From NCBI RefSeq assembly GCF_905163445.1, contig NC_053191.1, positions 9,238,001 to 9,302,000 on the forward strand: a DNA stretch of 64,000 nucleotides, in the 5' to 3' direction. Below are positions 1 to 12,400 of this stretch, piece after piece. Positions within the stretch are counted from its first letter, which is position 1, and each line of letters opens with the position of its first letter. Position numbers and translations under genes: made by a program. This DNA comes from Pararge aegeria. Lineage: Eukaryota > Arthropoda > Insecta > Lepidoptera > Nymphalidae. The notes below the pieces were generated by a model. The model was not told the origin of the DNA. It saw nothing but the letters and a program-made list of their open reading frames with translations, and did not search any database.

Positions 1-862
1 TTGTTTTCACAGTTTTACTTAGAGTACGTTAGTTATAAAGTATATAAGTTTGCCGTGATAAAATATCCTATCGTATTACATTACAACTTCTTACGTGGGC
101 AAGTCCATAAAAGATGTAATATTACAAAGATTTTATATGGTACTTTAAAAACTTAATCCCATTCTTCATCGCCGAAGTACCTTCCCGATTACTATTCCCG
201 GTTGTCCAAACTTTCAAAACTAGTTGGTAACTAAATAGAGGTATATCATTTCTCTTTTTGTACCTAATCTGATAAGACTTGACTATGTAGGTCAAAATAT
301 TGAAACACTTAGGTTTATCGTTAATTTTTTTCTGTGTAAAAAATGTTGTATCAGGACATTATCTTCGTGATGATGACATTTATTTATCAGTTAGGATGTG
401 GTAAGGATTCGTAATTTTTTTATGAAATCGTGTCACATGGTGCTTAACGTGACGTCAGCGCCAAGGGCAAATGGCTGGGCTTAGTGTATGAGCTGGAAAA
501 AATAATACGTAAAAAGGAGAATCCTTTGTCATGCCATTTTTGTGTTGTTACGTAAAAACAAAATTGGTTTGTTTCAATTTGTCTTTTTCCTTAGTTAATT
601 TTCTCAGTTTTTATATCTTTTTAACTTCATTTTATTCTGTAACGACAGAGTAAAATGAAATGTATGCCCTTTGTTTTAAAGAATTAATTCATCTAAACTT
701 AAATTGCGAGTTCTCTTGGCAAAATACAAAACAGGATTATATCATTCGTACTCTAAGATAAGAAACATTACATCGACTTTCCTTTGATGTTACGGTGTTT
801 CGATACTCAAAAACTACTTCATGATTGCGAGAAAATAAACCACAGGTTGCGACAGGTGAGAT
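1..862. other. Cngl intron 6, left edge: no further exon seen
   Basis: AT-rich sequence. I looked on the minus strand for the S4-S5-pore exon of the channel and found none. At 862-895 a short stretch (agggctaacttatagtggaa) matches the terminus of the SINE family called SINE-B below, in plus orientation. Confidence 0.5.
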
Positions 863-967
863 TGCTGTCTAGGGCTAACTTATAGTGGAATAAAATAAAA
901 CTAGTGCTTGACTGCAATCAAATGCAAATGTGGAGTGCGCATGTCTACGAAATGACTTTTCACTGAT

Positions 968-1285
968 TTGAAGGAACCCATAATATTAGGTAACGGGGAA
1001 GACGGACACCTGCAGAAAAGCTATCTTGATATATGCGGTACGTATTATAAACGAGGAAGTAAAGTTGTATTTACTTTTAAGTTTGATGGATATCAACTAC
1101 GTAACGCTGCCAGACCCTTTGAATGCCTCGACGGTAGGAAAGTGGAACCAAATCAAATTATTCCTGACACACCTCCACACTTTCCGCTGTATATCTTCGT
1201 AGGACACCGACAGACAGGTGACCTTTATTTCACGTATGATATTGATAATATCGAGGTCACAGGAGATTCATCTGGAAGATTATGA
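968..1285 (+). CDS. Unrecognised 105-codon open frame inside intron 6
   Basis: The frame is open from just after a TGA at 953 to a TGA at 1283-1285. It begins at a TTG, and no ATG precedes the body, so it has no clear initiator. The composition looks coding: balanced residues with several hydrophobic beta-strand-like stretches (for example KVVFTFKF, HFPLYIFVGH, DLYFTYDIDNIEV). I do not recognise the family. It lies antisense within the channel gene and shows no convincing flanking splice site, signal peptide or membrane segment. It could be a fragment of a mobile element, a captured gene or a retrocopy. A chance open frame is possible but less likely at this length in such AT-rich DNA. Confidence 0.3.
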   Translation: MKEPIILGNGEDGHLQKSYLDICGTYYKRGSKVVFTFKFDGYQLRNAARPFECLDGRKVEPNQIIPDTPPHFPLYIFVGHRQTGDLYFTYDIDNIEVTGDSSGRL

Positions 1286-1289
1286 ATAT

Positions 1290-2230
1290 ATAGGATGGTT
1301 GCGAAAAGCCGCCGCCTGAATGTAATTGTAATTAATTCATCTGAATATTCATCACATGCTTAAAATATATGGAACAGTGAAGCGGCACTTAGCGCGTTTT
1401 ACAAGGGCGTGGATATAAAACGTTATCGTTACAGTAAATTTAGGGAGATTCAAAACATGATAGAGTGAGGTTTGATGCACTATCACCATCATCGTTGAAG
1501 TTCTTTTTATGCAACATTAAGCTTTATTCGTTCTAAAATTAGCTCTCTACCCATCTTTCACACAGACACCAAAAATCGTCTGAAGATTTTGAATTTACGT
1601 CGATAATGACCGGGACTAGTTTCTCTCCGAGGCCTAAGTCCGGTACTAAAATAGACATGGAATGCGTCGGGTTGACATAGAATATATTGTTAGTGCCATA
1701 AAATAATTATCGCTCCCGTTATTCATGTTTTGTCTATACCGATAGACAAGAGAATGGGTAGACATAATTTTGTCATGGTGCGCATGCTAGCCTGACAGAA
1801 AAATAATGGGTCTCGGGCGATTAATAAAAAATTTCGGCAACAGCTAATCGTCTGATACATTTATAGTTATGAAGCTGTAATACCTAACCTCATCAAGTGA
1901 TTCAGAAATTGGGATTTGGAAAAGATTATGTAGATATATGTTTATTTTATTATAGTAATATAGTAATATTTTAAATTCAAAATTAATTTATTTCAAATAG
2001 GCCTAATATAAGCACTTTTGAAACGTCAAGTCTGTCTGTGTGCATTGACTCTACCACCTATAGATCACTGTTCGCTGTCCACTTGTATGCACCGAAACCA
2101 GCCCGCGTGCGCAACTAACGTTGCCGGCCCTCGCATTTACTACGTTCTTTGTAAAAAAATAAATGTCCTAGTTAACCAGCAATCAGTTTAATTTCATTAA
2201 ATAATCCATAATACAGTCCACAATCTGTAT
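1290..2230. other. Intronic sequence without recognisable feature
   Basis: No exon, repeat family or RNA gene was recognised here. A slightly GC-richer patch at 2085-2135 (cagcccgcgtgcgc) carries no open frame. Confidence 0.45.
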
Positions 2231-2239
2231 ATACGCAAC

Positions 2240-2300
2240 ATTTTGGTCCTTCGAGCCGGATTTGAACCAGCGACCTATGGTTCTACAGTCCACACAATCT
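2240..2300 (-). mobile_element. tRNA-like head of an unclassified SINE fragment
   Basis: On the minus strand the stretch contains ctggttcaaatccggctcg, which carries a polymerase III B-box-like GGTTCAAATCC. No complete cloverleaf is evident and the flanks are AT-rich. I read it as a SINE remnant rather than a tRNA gene. Confidence 0.4.
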
Positions 2301-2392
2301 ATCTAATATATGTCTATTGTTAACACAATATTTACAATCACCTCGTATGACACCCATGTGAAGGAGATGGGTGGTGACAGCTGTATTCAATT

Positions 2393-2700
2393 TTTTTTTA
2401 TTTCACTACTTGTTGGCCCTTGACTGCAATCTCACCTGGTAATGCTGCAGTCTAAGATGGTAGCGGGCTCACCTGTAAGGGAGTATGGTAGCCCATACCC
2501 CAATCAATTTCTACAAGCACCGGAATACTGAATCGGTTAGCGTCACCTCTTTTTTGGTGGGGTGGTAACTACGGCCAAAGCCTCCCACTAGATCAGACCA
2601 GAGAAAATTCAGAAATTATTAATTTTCAAGCCACTGAGGATCGAAACCGGGACCTCCTACATAATTTCACAGCGCTCACCGTGGCGCCAGGTAGGTCGTC
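2393..2700 (-). mobile_element. tRNA-derived SINE, family B, near full length
   Basis: On the plus strand the copy runs from tgttggcccttgactgcaat through aatgctgcagtctaagatgg, then the block ending ggatcgaaaccgggacctcc and cagcgctcac, to ggtaggtcgtc. The minus-strand orientation places the B box (GGTTTCGATCC) near its 5' end. Related copies occur at 5588, 6865, 27452, 39264, 43868 and 59010. This is a SINE type I recall as widespread in lepidopteran genomes; the family letter is mine. Confidence 0.75.
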
Positions 2701-2853
2701 ACGATCGTCTAATCTGCCGTTACCAACATACCTCTATAAAATTCAATATAGCTGATTAGGTCCGTATTTTCAGAGGTCGGTCCCGGTTATTATCAACGAC
2801 TTAAGGACTTAAGAATTTAGGTATCCTAAAAATAGTATTTTTAAAAAAAGAAT

Positions 2854-3109
2854 TAAAATATATTCTACGACAATATACATACCGACATCTAGCCCCAAAG
2901 TAAGCATACCTTTTGTTATGGGAACTAACATGACTGACGAATATTTTTTGTTAATCAATAATACATATAAGTACTGTTAATATACACATAACACACCCAC
3001 TGAAAAGCACTCATGTTCACCACACAAGCATTTTACAGTTGTGGGAATCGAACCCACGGCCTTCGACTTAGAAAGCAGGGTCGCTGCCCACTGCGCCAAT
3101 CGGCTGTCA
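2854..3109 (-). mobile_element. tRNA-derived SINE, family A, copy 1
   Basis: On the minus strand the element starts with a tRNA-like head. Its A box is in GGCGCAGTGGGCAGCGACC and its B box in GGGTTCGATTCCCACAAC. A body follows and ends near tattgtcgtagaatatattt. The same organisation recurs at 38232, 38855, 50032, 51161 and 53530, which defines the family internally. It resembles the Metulj-type SINEs of butterflies, but I cannot confirm the name. Confidence 0.8.
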
Positions 3110-3314
3110 AACCATTTACCTTTATTTTTAAAATATTTGTAAAAACCAAAGAGAGTTAAATCTTACTGAGGATAACAAACAGATTAATAGTTTTTATTTT
3201 TAAATTTTAACTAAGTAATGAAGTTTTTATATTCAACGATGTAAAATTTTATACGATATCGAGTCTTGACTATAAACTCGCGAAGTAAAATTTTAAGTAG
3301 TATATTTGACTTAC

Positions 3315-3455
3315 CTTAAGAAATCTTGGAAAGCGTATAATAGGGTTGGTTCCAATCTTCAACTGTATGAGGTCTAATGGTGTTAAGGCTGCGATATCCA
3401 GCAGAAAGGGTCGTGATGCCAGGTAATGTTTTGCAAGCTTTTTTGAATCGTAAAC
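3315..3455 (-). CDS. Cngl: Cngl exon 6, S2-S3 loop, S3 and start of S4
   Basis: This 141-bp, phase 0/0 exon has acceptor CATAATTAG and donor AAG|GTAAGT. It encodes VYDSKKLAKHYLASRPFLLD, then IAALTPLDLIQLKIGTNPII and RFPRFLK. The YxxSRxFxxDxxxxxPLD pattern is the S3 region of CNG subunits. NPxxRxPRxLK is the first arginine-containing part of S4 and resembles the beta-subunit version. The next exon should continue S4 and S5; I could not find it in positions 1-3314, so intron 6 is longer than 3.3 kb. Confidence 0.9.
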
Positions 3456-6400
3456 CTAATTATGAACATAAAAAGTTACTTCAATTGACGTAGAACTGAT
3501 GAAAATCTTGTAGTAAAAAAGCTTTTGTTGTATATACAAATTTATAGTGATAACAAGTTATTGGCATCGAAGTTTTTTTTAATCCGAGATATTATTATGA
3601 AAATTAAGATGCTATACTCCGCGAAATGCATTAAAATTAAAATCTGTATGGTGCAATATATATAATTTCTTGAATGTTTTACACAACACCAAACAGATCC
3701 CAGGCAATGTACTTTCTACGCACGTTTCGCTCTGACACCGGAGCATCCTCAGGAGATTTTGACATTAAAATAACAACCGGGTGTAATTGCACCTGTATGG
3801 TGCAACAAATATAGCAAATTAAGTTTAATTTTCATAATATATCATGGAATTCCGCAAAATGACGCCTGCTTCTATCCAATATCTAGATATTATTTATTTT
3901 CTGTAACACAGCTTGACTCTTGTATGCACTACATCGTACCATAAGCCCCTGTTCTAAATATCCAGTCCGAAGCTGCACTACCAGGTCAAGGGCAAACACC
4001 ACGTCTCCAATACCATCGCAAGTCAACCAGAAGTAGTGGCACATGATCTGCGAAGAGAAAAACCTTATCTTAGAAAATAGTGTCCACCCAGTATTTTTTA
4101 TTTGCATGAAATTAGGTTAAAATGTCCGGTTATAATTATCCGATTTTCCGAAAAAATACTAGTGTAAACAGTTAATGTATTCTCTTATTACGTGGACATA
4201 CCTGCGGGATAGCAATAGTATGCCTGGTAACCAAGAAGCGGCCGTATCGTATCATGTTCAAGTTACGCCGGCGCAGCAAAGTCCGGAGGCTAGCTTTGAA
4301 TCAAGATGCGTTACCTTTTTTACCTCGCTTCCTATGGGAATCGATTGTAAGACCTAGGCTAGGGAGCTCGTGCTACAAATCGGCCGAGCATAGTTACTAA
4401 GTTTAGATTTAATATTACAGTAGTTTTTAATGTGATTCTTAGACTAATAAATGTATATTAGTCTTAACATCTTTTTATTCTGCACCCTGCTGCGACCCTA
4501 AAGATAAGTCTCTTCAAAATATTTGTATTGCCACAACTGGCGTTAACTTTTTTGAATTGAAAGTGTTTATGATAAACATTCACATACATGCAATTAGTTA
4601 TTGTGAAAACATTGACATTTATTCGACCAAGCGAAGTAAGGTATGGGTTCACTGGGTGTTTATACATATAACAAATTTTAATTTCAACTGATTATTTATC
4701 AAAACAGAAATATAAAGTAACAAATTCATTACTTATACGTCTGCATTTCTTATGAACACGCAGAGTTCAACATTAGCCGATTAGGCGTTCTTCAAACAGA
4801 ATTAATTAAATGAAAAGATATGATATTTCTTAAGGCACGTTTCTTGGAAAGGTTTATGTATTTATTTATTTATCATCAAAAGCCTATAACAATCTGTTGC
4901 TGGATCAAAGGCCATTTTTTGTTCTCGTGGGGAAATCCTCATGGACACCGCACCACGCGAGGTGGAGGCACGGTGATTATGTCGGACTCGTACCGACTGA
5001 AACCCCACGGTGTTCCTACCAGTCGCCTGGTACGGGAACGCTTTCGCACACGTCCGCGACCCAGCTGAGCCGCCATTGCAGCTGAGTCGCGGTTGCTCTA
5101 CTCTGGAAAGTACTAAAATGTCACAACACAAGGTGCCTTCCAACCCGAGGACTTATCTCCAACGGGTGACGGATTCCCCGCATTCATCGACCAAAGGCCT
5201 GTCCCAACGGAAGGGTTTGCTTATAATTACTACGCTGAGCAGACGGGTTGGCGATCGGCCGTAGATGGTATTAGTAGCACAGAGAATGGCACTGCCCTTT
5301 CTCCGTTATATACTTGTTTATAATATAAGAGTATTAGCTAGTGTGTACTTAAGCAGCTTATAGTTTAAGGTGTACTAGCAATCATATTATATTTAATACT
5401 ATGCTAATACTAGTATGTATTAAATATGTTGCAATCGCCTTTACGCATCAGCGCGCGGTAATTACACTGATGATGTATACGTATGTATGGCAGCCAAAAA
5501 ATGCTTGCTCTTATTCTGCACGTAAAGTATTATACATAATGTCTGGAAGCCCAGGCCTCACAGCCCTTTTTGTTTTTCTTTGTTCAATTGCAAGTTAGCT
5601 CCCGATTGCAATGTCGTCGACTGCAAGTGATGATGCAGTCTATGATGTTAGGAAGCTAACCTGTTAGGGAGTATGGTAGTTTTTTTGAATATCCTGTTAA
5701 TTTATATAATCGGTTTCTAAGCGATATCGTACCGAAACGCTAAATCGCATAGCGGCACGCTTTTGTTGGTACGGTGGTAACTAGCCACAACCAAAGCGTC
5801 ACACCAGATTTAACCAGAGAAAATTGAGGAATCGAACCCGGAAGCTCCAACTTAAAACCACAGCGCTCAAGGCTCTACCAGCGAGGTCTGCAAAGGTCCT
5901 TTATGCTTGCTATGTCTACGAACACTACGAAATTTAATGAAAATGAAATAAAACGAAGTAATAACAATAAGTTTCTTCAGTAGACTGCATTTAAGAATGC
6001 CTCTTTTAATTTTATATCCAATAAATTCTATTCTTCAGACTAACGTGTTAGTATCTATCGATATTTTCGGTTGAATCTTTAAACGTGATATCACAAGAAA
6101 ACGGCAAGCTATGGTTTTTGTGATGAACGAATGCCTTTGATAATGTCGGGGCCGGAAACCTGTTATCGATAAAAAATAGGTAGAAAGAAAATGTTGCGAT
6201 CCCTCGTAAGATAAAGGCACCTTTTTTACGCGGGCAAAAAGAGCGAAGCGGCACTACTCTTATTTATTCCTGCTACATTTCTGTACATATTTTTTATAAC
6301 CTATTTTTTATGTCGACATAATTTTTTTCAACTATTTTTGAAAATGTTAAGGAATAAAAAGGGATAATACCGAATTTGGTCTATACAGTCTGTTTGTACG

Positions 6401-9400
6401 TTAAAAGTATAAGAGATCCAAATTGTAGATGCATCTTAGTTAATGAAAAAAAGCAACGAGTAGTTAGCACCTCTAGAGATATTAACTAGATATGTGTGGC
6501 AAATAACGACGCAACTAAAAAGTAGCAGATCTGTATTAAGGAAACTATTTAACTATCTCGTTTATAGCATTACCGTAATGGCTATAACAAACACTTTTTT
6601 TTTTTTTTTTTAAGGAGTAGTTTACTCCCCCTTTTATATTACACACGTTTATTATCTATATATATATATATATAAAATAAACTTGTGTTAGTTACACCAT
6701 TTATAACTCAAGAACGGCAAGACCAATTTTTGATGATATTTGAGTTTTGGATAACTCTTAGACCGGAATAGGATAATAAGTATTAAAATATAACATTCAT
6801 CAAAAAAAACAACTGATCCGCGGTACGAAGTTCGCCGGGACAGCCAGTTTTTGATATTATTTCCATCCGTGCCGCACGACTTTATCTGTAGGGTTATAAC
6901 ACCCACCGGACCAGATCAGACATAATTCAGAAATAACGAATTCCCTTATTTCTCCTGCCGGGAATCGAACCCGGGAACTCCTAATTAAAACCACAGCGCT
7001 TACAGCTATGCCAGGGCGGTAATCAGAACATGACACTATTTTCCTACTGACTTTGCTACGCAATGTAACCGAAAGTACTTATTTACGATGCTTATAAAAT
7101 TACCCTTTTTTTTTTTTTTGAAAAGCTCAGACTCTATTTAAAACATCTCACTGCATTCTAGTGTAAGGAATACACGAGAATACACAAACATCCTTTTGAC
7201 CCCCGAATAAAAGTTACTCAATTGGATACACGAGCAAAGTGGTAAATTCAATTACTAAATACTGCGTAGCGCCGCTACAATTGTGTTTACGCTACGAAGG
7301 TCTACGTTTTTCGTAACCAACTACATAAAGTGGACATTTTATTTCCTTTCTCGTTAGAACCAGAACGTTTTATGGATGAAACGTTTAGCCTAGTTTTTAT
7401 ATTAGGTATAATTCGCTACTATGTTTAATATTGGTACTTAACTCAAATACATCCTCATGAAATAACATCCCTTTTATCTTTGTATCTTTGTATTTTTACG
7501 CATTGAGTTTAAATAGGTAAATGTTAAATGATTATTTTTAAATACGTATGTAAAGAAAAATCATATAATAAACTTATATTGCTACTTATGAAATAGTTTT
7601 AAATACGTCTGTTGACATGAATAATATACAGCTCCTTTGATTATATTTTATATTGAAATTGTTATAATAATACTGACTAACTGACTCAAAATATAACATA
7701 AACTATACAAGACATGTTCGCGTGGAACAGTGAGAATAATGCTGGATCCGTTTTCGTGCTGATGAGCACAATAAAAGAGCAAGCCTTTCTATTAACCTAT
7801 TCCTTTATTAACCTATTATAGTCCACTAACTTATATCAGTAGATTATATGATAAAAGTTAACTTTTCATCGTAGATAGACTACGATGAAAAGTTAACTTT
7901 TATCATATAATCTAAAGACAGATGTTGTGACGTCAACTTGTACACTTCTCCCGGTATCATCATCAAAGTAGACAAGAGTGTTAAGTCCTTCCCACGCATG
8001 AAAGTACGCATGTGTTGCGAGATTAGAGGTTTTAATTCCGAATTTATGATGAAATTAGTGCCATGTGAACTAATGTATCAGAAAAATATTTGTTTTTACT
8101 TTTAGAATTCACTTTTATACATTATAGTGTATAGTTTCAGTTATACTTTTATCTAAAGGAAAACTTAATGAGAAAAAACGCAATTTTCGTTTGGCTTTAA
8201 TCATTAATTATAACAGTTTCTTTGTTAATTAAACAATTTGTTTTGTGCAATTATAGCTCTGGGCGTTAGTAGTTATAATTTAAGTTTAATTGTTATATTC
8301 TTAGCGTTCATTTACGAAGGAGAATATAGAACAATTACATTGCTGTTCGTGAAATACGAACTTCGCCTCATTATTTTTAACCATTTATGCGTAATATAAG
8401 CTCAAAGGTGTTTAACATATAAAAAGAGTAGGTACGTAACAGTTTTTTTTCTTTGTGGTTTTATACTAATTCGAAGGATTTCCAGTCATATAATAAATTC
8501 AAATATTAGTTTCCACAGATATTCACTTTAAATGTTGTTTTTAAGAAAAAAACAGTTATACTAAATTCTTAAATTTCAAAACTCAACTTTTATGACTCCC
8601 CTCCTACTTTCAACCTCCACTTATTACCACTTATTGAAGTTGTTATTTCACTAGCTACAAAACTTCCATTTATTCTATCTAATCACCCAATTGAACTCCA
8701 TTTGTTTCTCGAGGGACCACTTAAGCTTTTACATTCCTACTTAGATGATTGTCTTAAAAGATAATTTCGAGCGACACAGACCTTCGTTTAGATATTCGAA
8801 ACATTGTGAAGACAATGACTTTCTAGAATCTAAGATAAATTGGAATAAAAGTACGCAAACGGTCGTAAACGCTAATTTAAGCTAAATTTTATAATGTTTA
8901 AGTCTGGTTAGTTACGACCTCATTGTTTATTAAAGTGACATTGTAACTACTCATGTATTATGTATTATATATCTTACGAGTGGGAAACAATTTCATTGTT
9001 ATACAATTCAGGCTCATGGAAATAAAAAGAATATTATAGAATGACATGTCGATGCTTTTTTAATTAACTTTGAGCGCTTTTGAGTTTATTAAGATGGGCG
9101 TTTCATTAACGTTACAGAATTATTTTATGAAGTAAAACTTCAAAAAATAATAAAGCGCGACTAACGTAACGCTTATAGTAACGCTTACGTCAGCCGTCTG
9201 TGTAGTTTCCGCCATTTAAAAATAATAATTTGCATTGGTCGTTAGTATATGTCCAATACTCCCCGCTTTTTGACTTATCCGCCAGCTAGTGGCAACAATC
9301 ATAATCAATTAGGATTATTTATTTCCAATATCTTCAAACGGATCAATTGTGAATAGCAAAGTGAATAAAAATTATTTTTACTTCACTTTATTACTTCGCT

Positions 9401-12400
9401 TACCATAGATGTGGTGTTGGACTGAATTATGTATGTTGGTTAATATTAGCAGGGTAATATGGATGCAGTACACATACTGCATCCCTATTACCTTGCTAAT
9501 ATTTTAAATGCGAAAGGGCCTCATCTAAGAATGAGAAGGGCTTGGTGCGTAGTTCAAGATGCAACAAGTACAGGTTGGCAGTCTTCATATGCCTTTGAGA
9601 TCATCATTGGGAACTCTGCATGCAGCTGCTTCACGATGTTATCCTTTACCGTTAAAGCCAGTGATGTTTAAATTCTTAAATTACTCGTAAATGACATTTA
9701 TAATATAATTATAGTGTAAAGACTACTTCTATTTTATTATTATAATTTAAAATATATATAATCCCTACTAATATTATAAATGTGAATGTAAGTTTGTTTG
9801 TTACGCTTTCACACCAAAACTACTAAACCGATCATCATGTAACTTTGTTAACATATTTCTGAAGGTATTAAAATTAATATAGGATGCTTTTTATCCCGAA
9901 ATTAAGCTCAGTTCTTTTGGGAGTGGGGTAGTTGACGTGTTGAGGGTGTTTGACGATTTTACACCATTACGCCGTCAAATGATAACCGATTTAAATAATT
10001 ACTTTTGAACTTTAGAGGTTATAATGTCTGTTTAATTTTTCCTAAATTTTGTGTAGATCTGATGAATGTAATTGGAGATAGAGGGCACAACTCCTCAGCG
10101 GACGGCAGCCAACCCGTCATTTAAGGCTTAGCTATCCTAAATACATAAAGTGCGTAGAATTACACTTAAATCGAATGCCACATGTCTTTCGAAAAACAAA
10201 AACAAAAGCAGACGAAGTCGCGGGCAACAGCTAGTATTATAATAATAGTAAGCATAAACAACGTTTTTATATTACATTGCACTATGTATGCGGGACTTAG
10301 CTATTATAAAACCATCGAGCAGCCATCAACGGTGCGGTTTCGCAATCTGTGGTTATCGAGTCGCATGAAGCCAAACTTATAGTGAATAGACTATACCGTT
10401 TACGGCAGTATATTACCCTACATACAGCAATAGTAGTGTACAGAACTCCAGCAACGCGATTTCACTATAATATATTTCTTTTGGTATGTCTAATAGACAA
10501 TTAACCTAATTTGGCATAATCTGCGACAAATGTGAACGGTGTGAATGTTTATTTTATTACGAGTACATTCATATACTACTGACGCTACCTACGATCAGGA
10601 TCACTACAAGATCTTGACTTTGCAACAAACCATTATAGTATAATTGTACACGTAATTCATTAAAATATAGTATTTTGAGTTTCAAAATTACATCGTGTAT
10701 AGTTATTTTAACAGACGTGCAATATGCCCTCTTGCAGACGCTGTGTTGTTTTATAGTGCTTCCTTAGTAACGAACTTTTTATTAGCTATAGCAGCCAGAT
10801 CCTAGAACTATTATTTGCAGCAATCCTGTTGGGAAATGCTTTCTATTTCAGAGTTCATTGACATAGCCAATGTTGACTATACTAAAGACTTGTAGTCTAG
10901 GGACCTCACAAATTGACGTGGAATTAAAAGCTGTGCTAGCCTAGTGGTTAGGACTTCGGCTTCACGTTCGGGGGCAGAGTTCGAATCCCAGCACGTCTAA
11001 TTTTCTAAGTTATGTGGTATGCTTAAACAATCAAAATATCACTTGCTTCAACGGTGAACGCAATCATCGTGAGGAAACCTGCATACCTGAGTGCTTCAAA
11101 ATGCTCTCAACAACAATGCGCATGTGGAGTTCAACAATCCACACTGGGCCAGCGTGTCGGACTACGGTCTAAAACCCTCTCCATTGTGGGAGGAGATGCG
11201 TGCTCTGTAGTGGATATGTTGATTGATGATTGATGATGAAGAACGTCAAAATCGTCAAATCTTAGTTGAAGTTTGACCAAAAACCAAATAAATAGGCTGA
11301 TGATATAACACGTTAATTACTAATAGGCTTGATATAAAAATAAGCACAAACTTAGGAGGGAGGAAAATACGAATATTAGGGTTTTCATATTATAGTTTTT
11401 GGGAACAAACAAAGTCCTCGATCAACCTAGAAAAAACCATTAACTTATTGATCCATGTTGTAAATTTACACAAGATTTTTTTTTAACGATGAATAATCGT
11501 ATAATCTTGTATTATACTGACCGATTTAGAACGACCAATTATAAAACATAGATTTTATAATTGGTCGGTCTTTAGAATTTTATTTCAACTACAAGATACG
11601 AAAAGTTACTGCCTTTGAAAGAAATCATTTTGTATTTCAGTGCAATAAATCCCTCAATAAAAGAATAGTAGTATTTTCAGCTACTTTGCTACTTTTACTA
11701 AGAAAAAAAAGGAATTGTGTTCTGTTTGAAAGGCTATTTTCATCAATGGGTACGCCTATATTAATTTAAAAAAAAATGGCAGAGTAGGTATTCATTAAAA
11801 TATTTGCACAACAAGGCCTTATGCCGAAAGTATAAGAAAAATAACTCGAAGGAGAAACGTATCTTTTGAAAGAATGTGTTAATAATACTGTGCTCTGTGA
11901 AATTACAGATGGTAAGCAAAAAAAAAAAAAAAGTGAAAGGAATAGGCGATGTAATTAATATTTCAGGAAGGGCAAACTTATTTAATGAGACTTTGGAACC
12001 CTGGGAATTGCCAAGTGTAGAGTCTTAGAGTTCGCTTTGAAGAAGTGAAACCTTTCTGTTCATTTTTATTTCTTCTTAAGAGGTAGTAAAGTATAAATGA
12101 TAACACGTGCAAGGAAAGTGAAAATATTCCCTATTTATAAATTGTTATTGTACTATATTCAAAATACGACCTTGCTCATTTTCCGGGAAGCTTTTGAAGC
12201 TCCACTTTATATAAATCCGTAAAATAAATTATAATAAAGCACCTCTAAATAAAAATATGAATGAATAATTTAATCATGAAGTGATTATTAGGCTAACAAA
12301 AAAGTGTTGCCGATTCTGATGTATCTTAAGTTAATTTAAATAGAGATGTTTAAAAATAATGCTGTATTGTTCATAAAGAATTGTTAATTTTATACCAGTA

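Noticed and set aside
4820..5264. Several overlapping open frames on both strands
   Set aside because: They coincide with a GC-rich nested retroelement fragment; none shows a recognised domain and all disagree.
6957..7015. Possible tRNA gene
   Set aside because: It belongs to a SINE-B copy whose blocks recur at 2393 and 5588.
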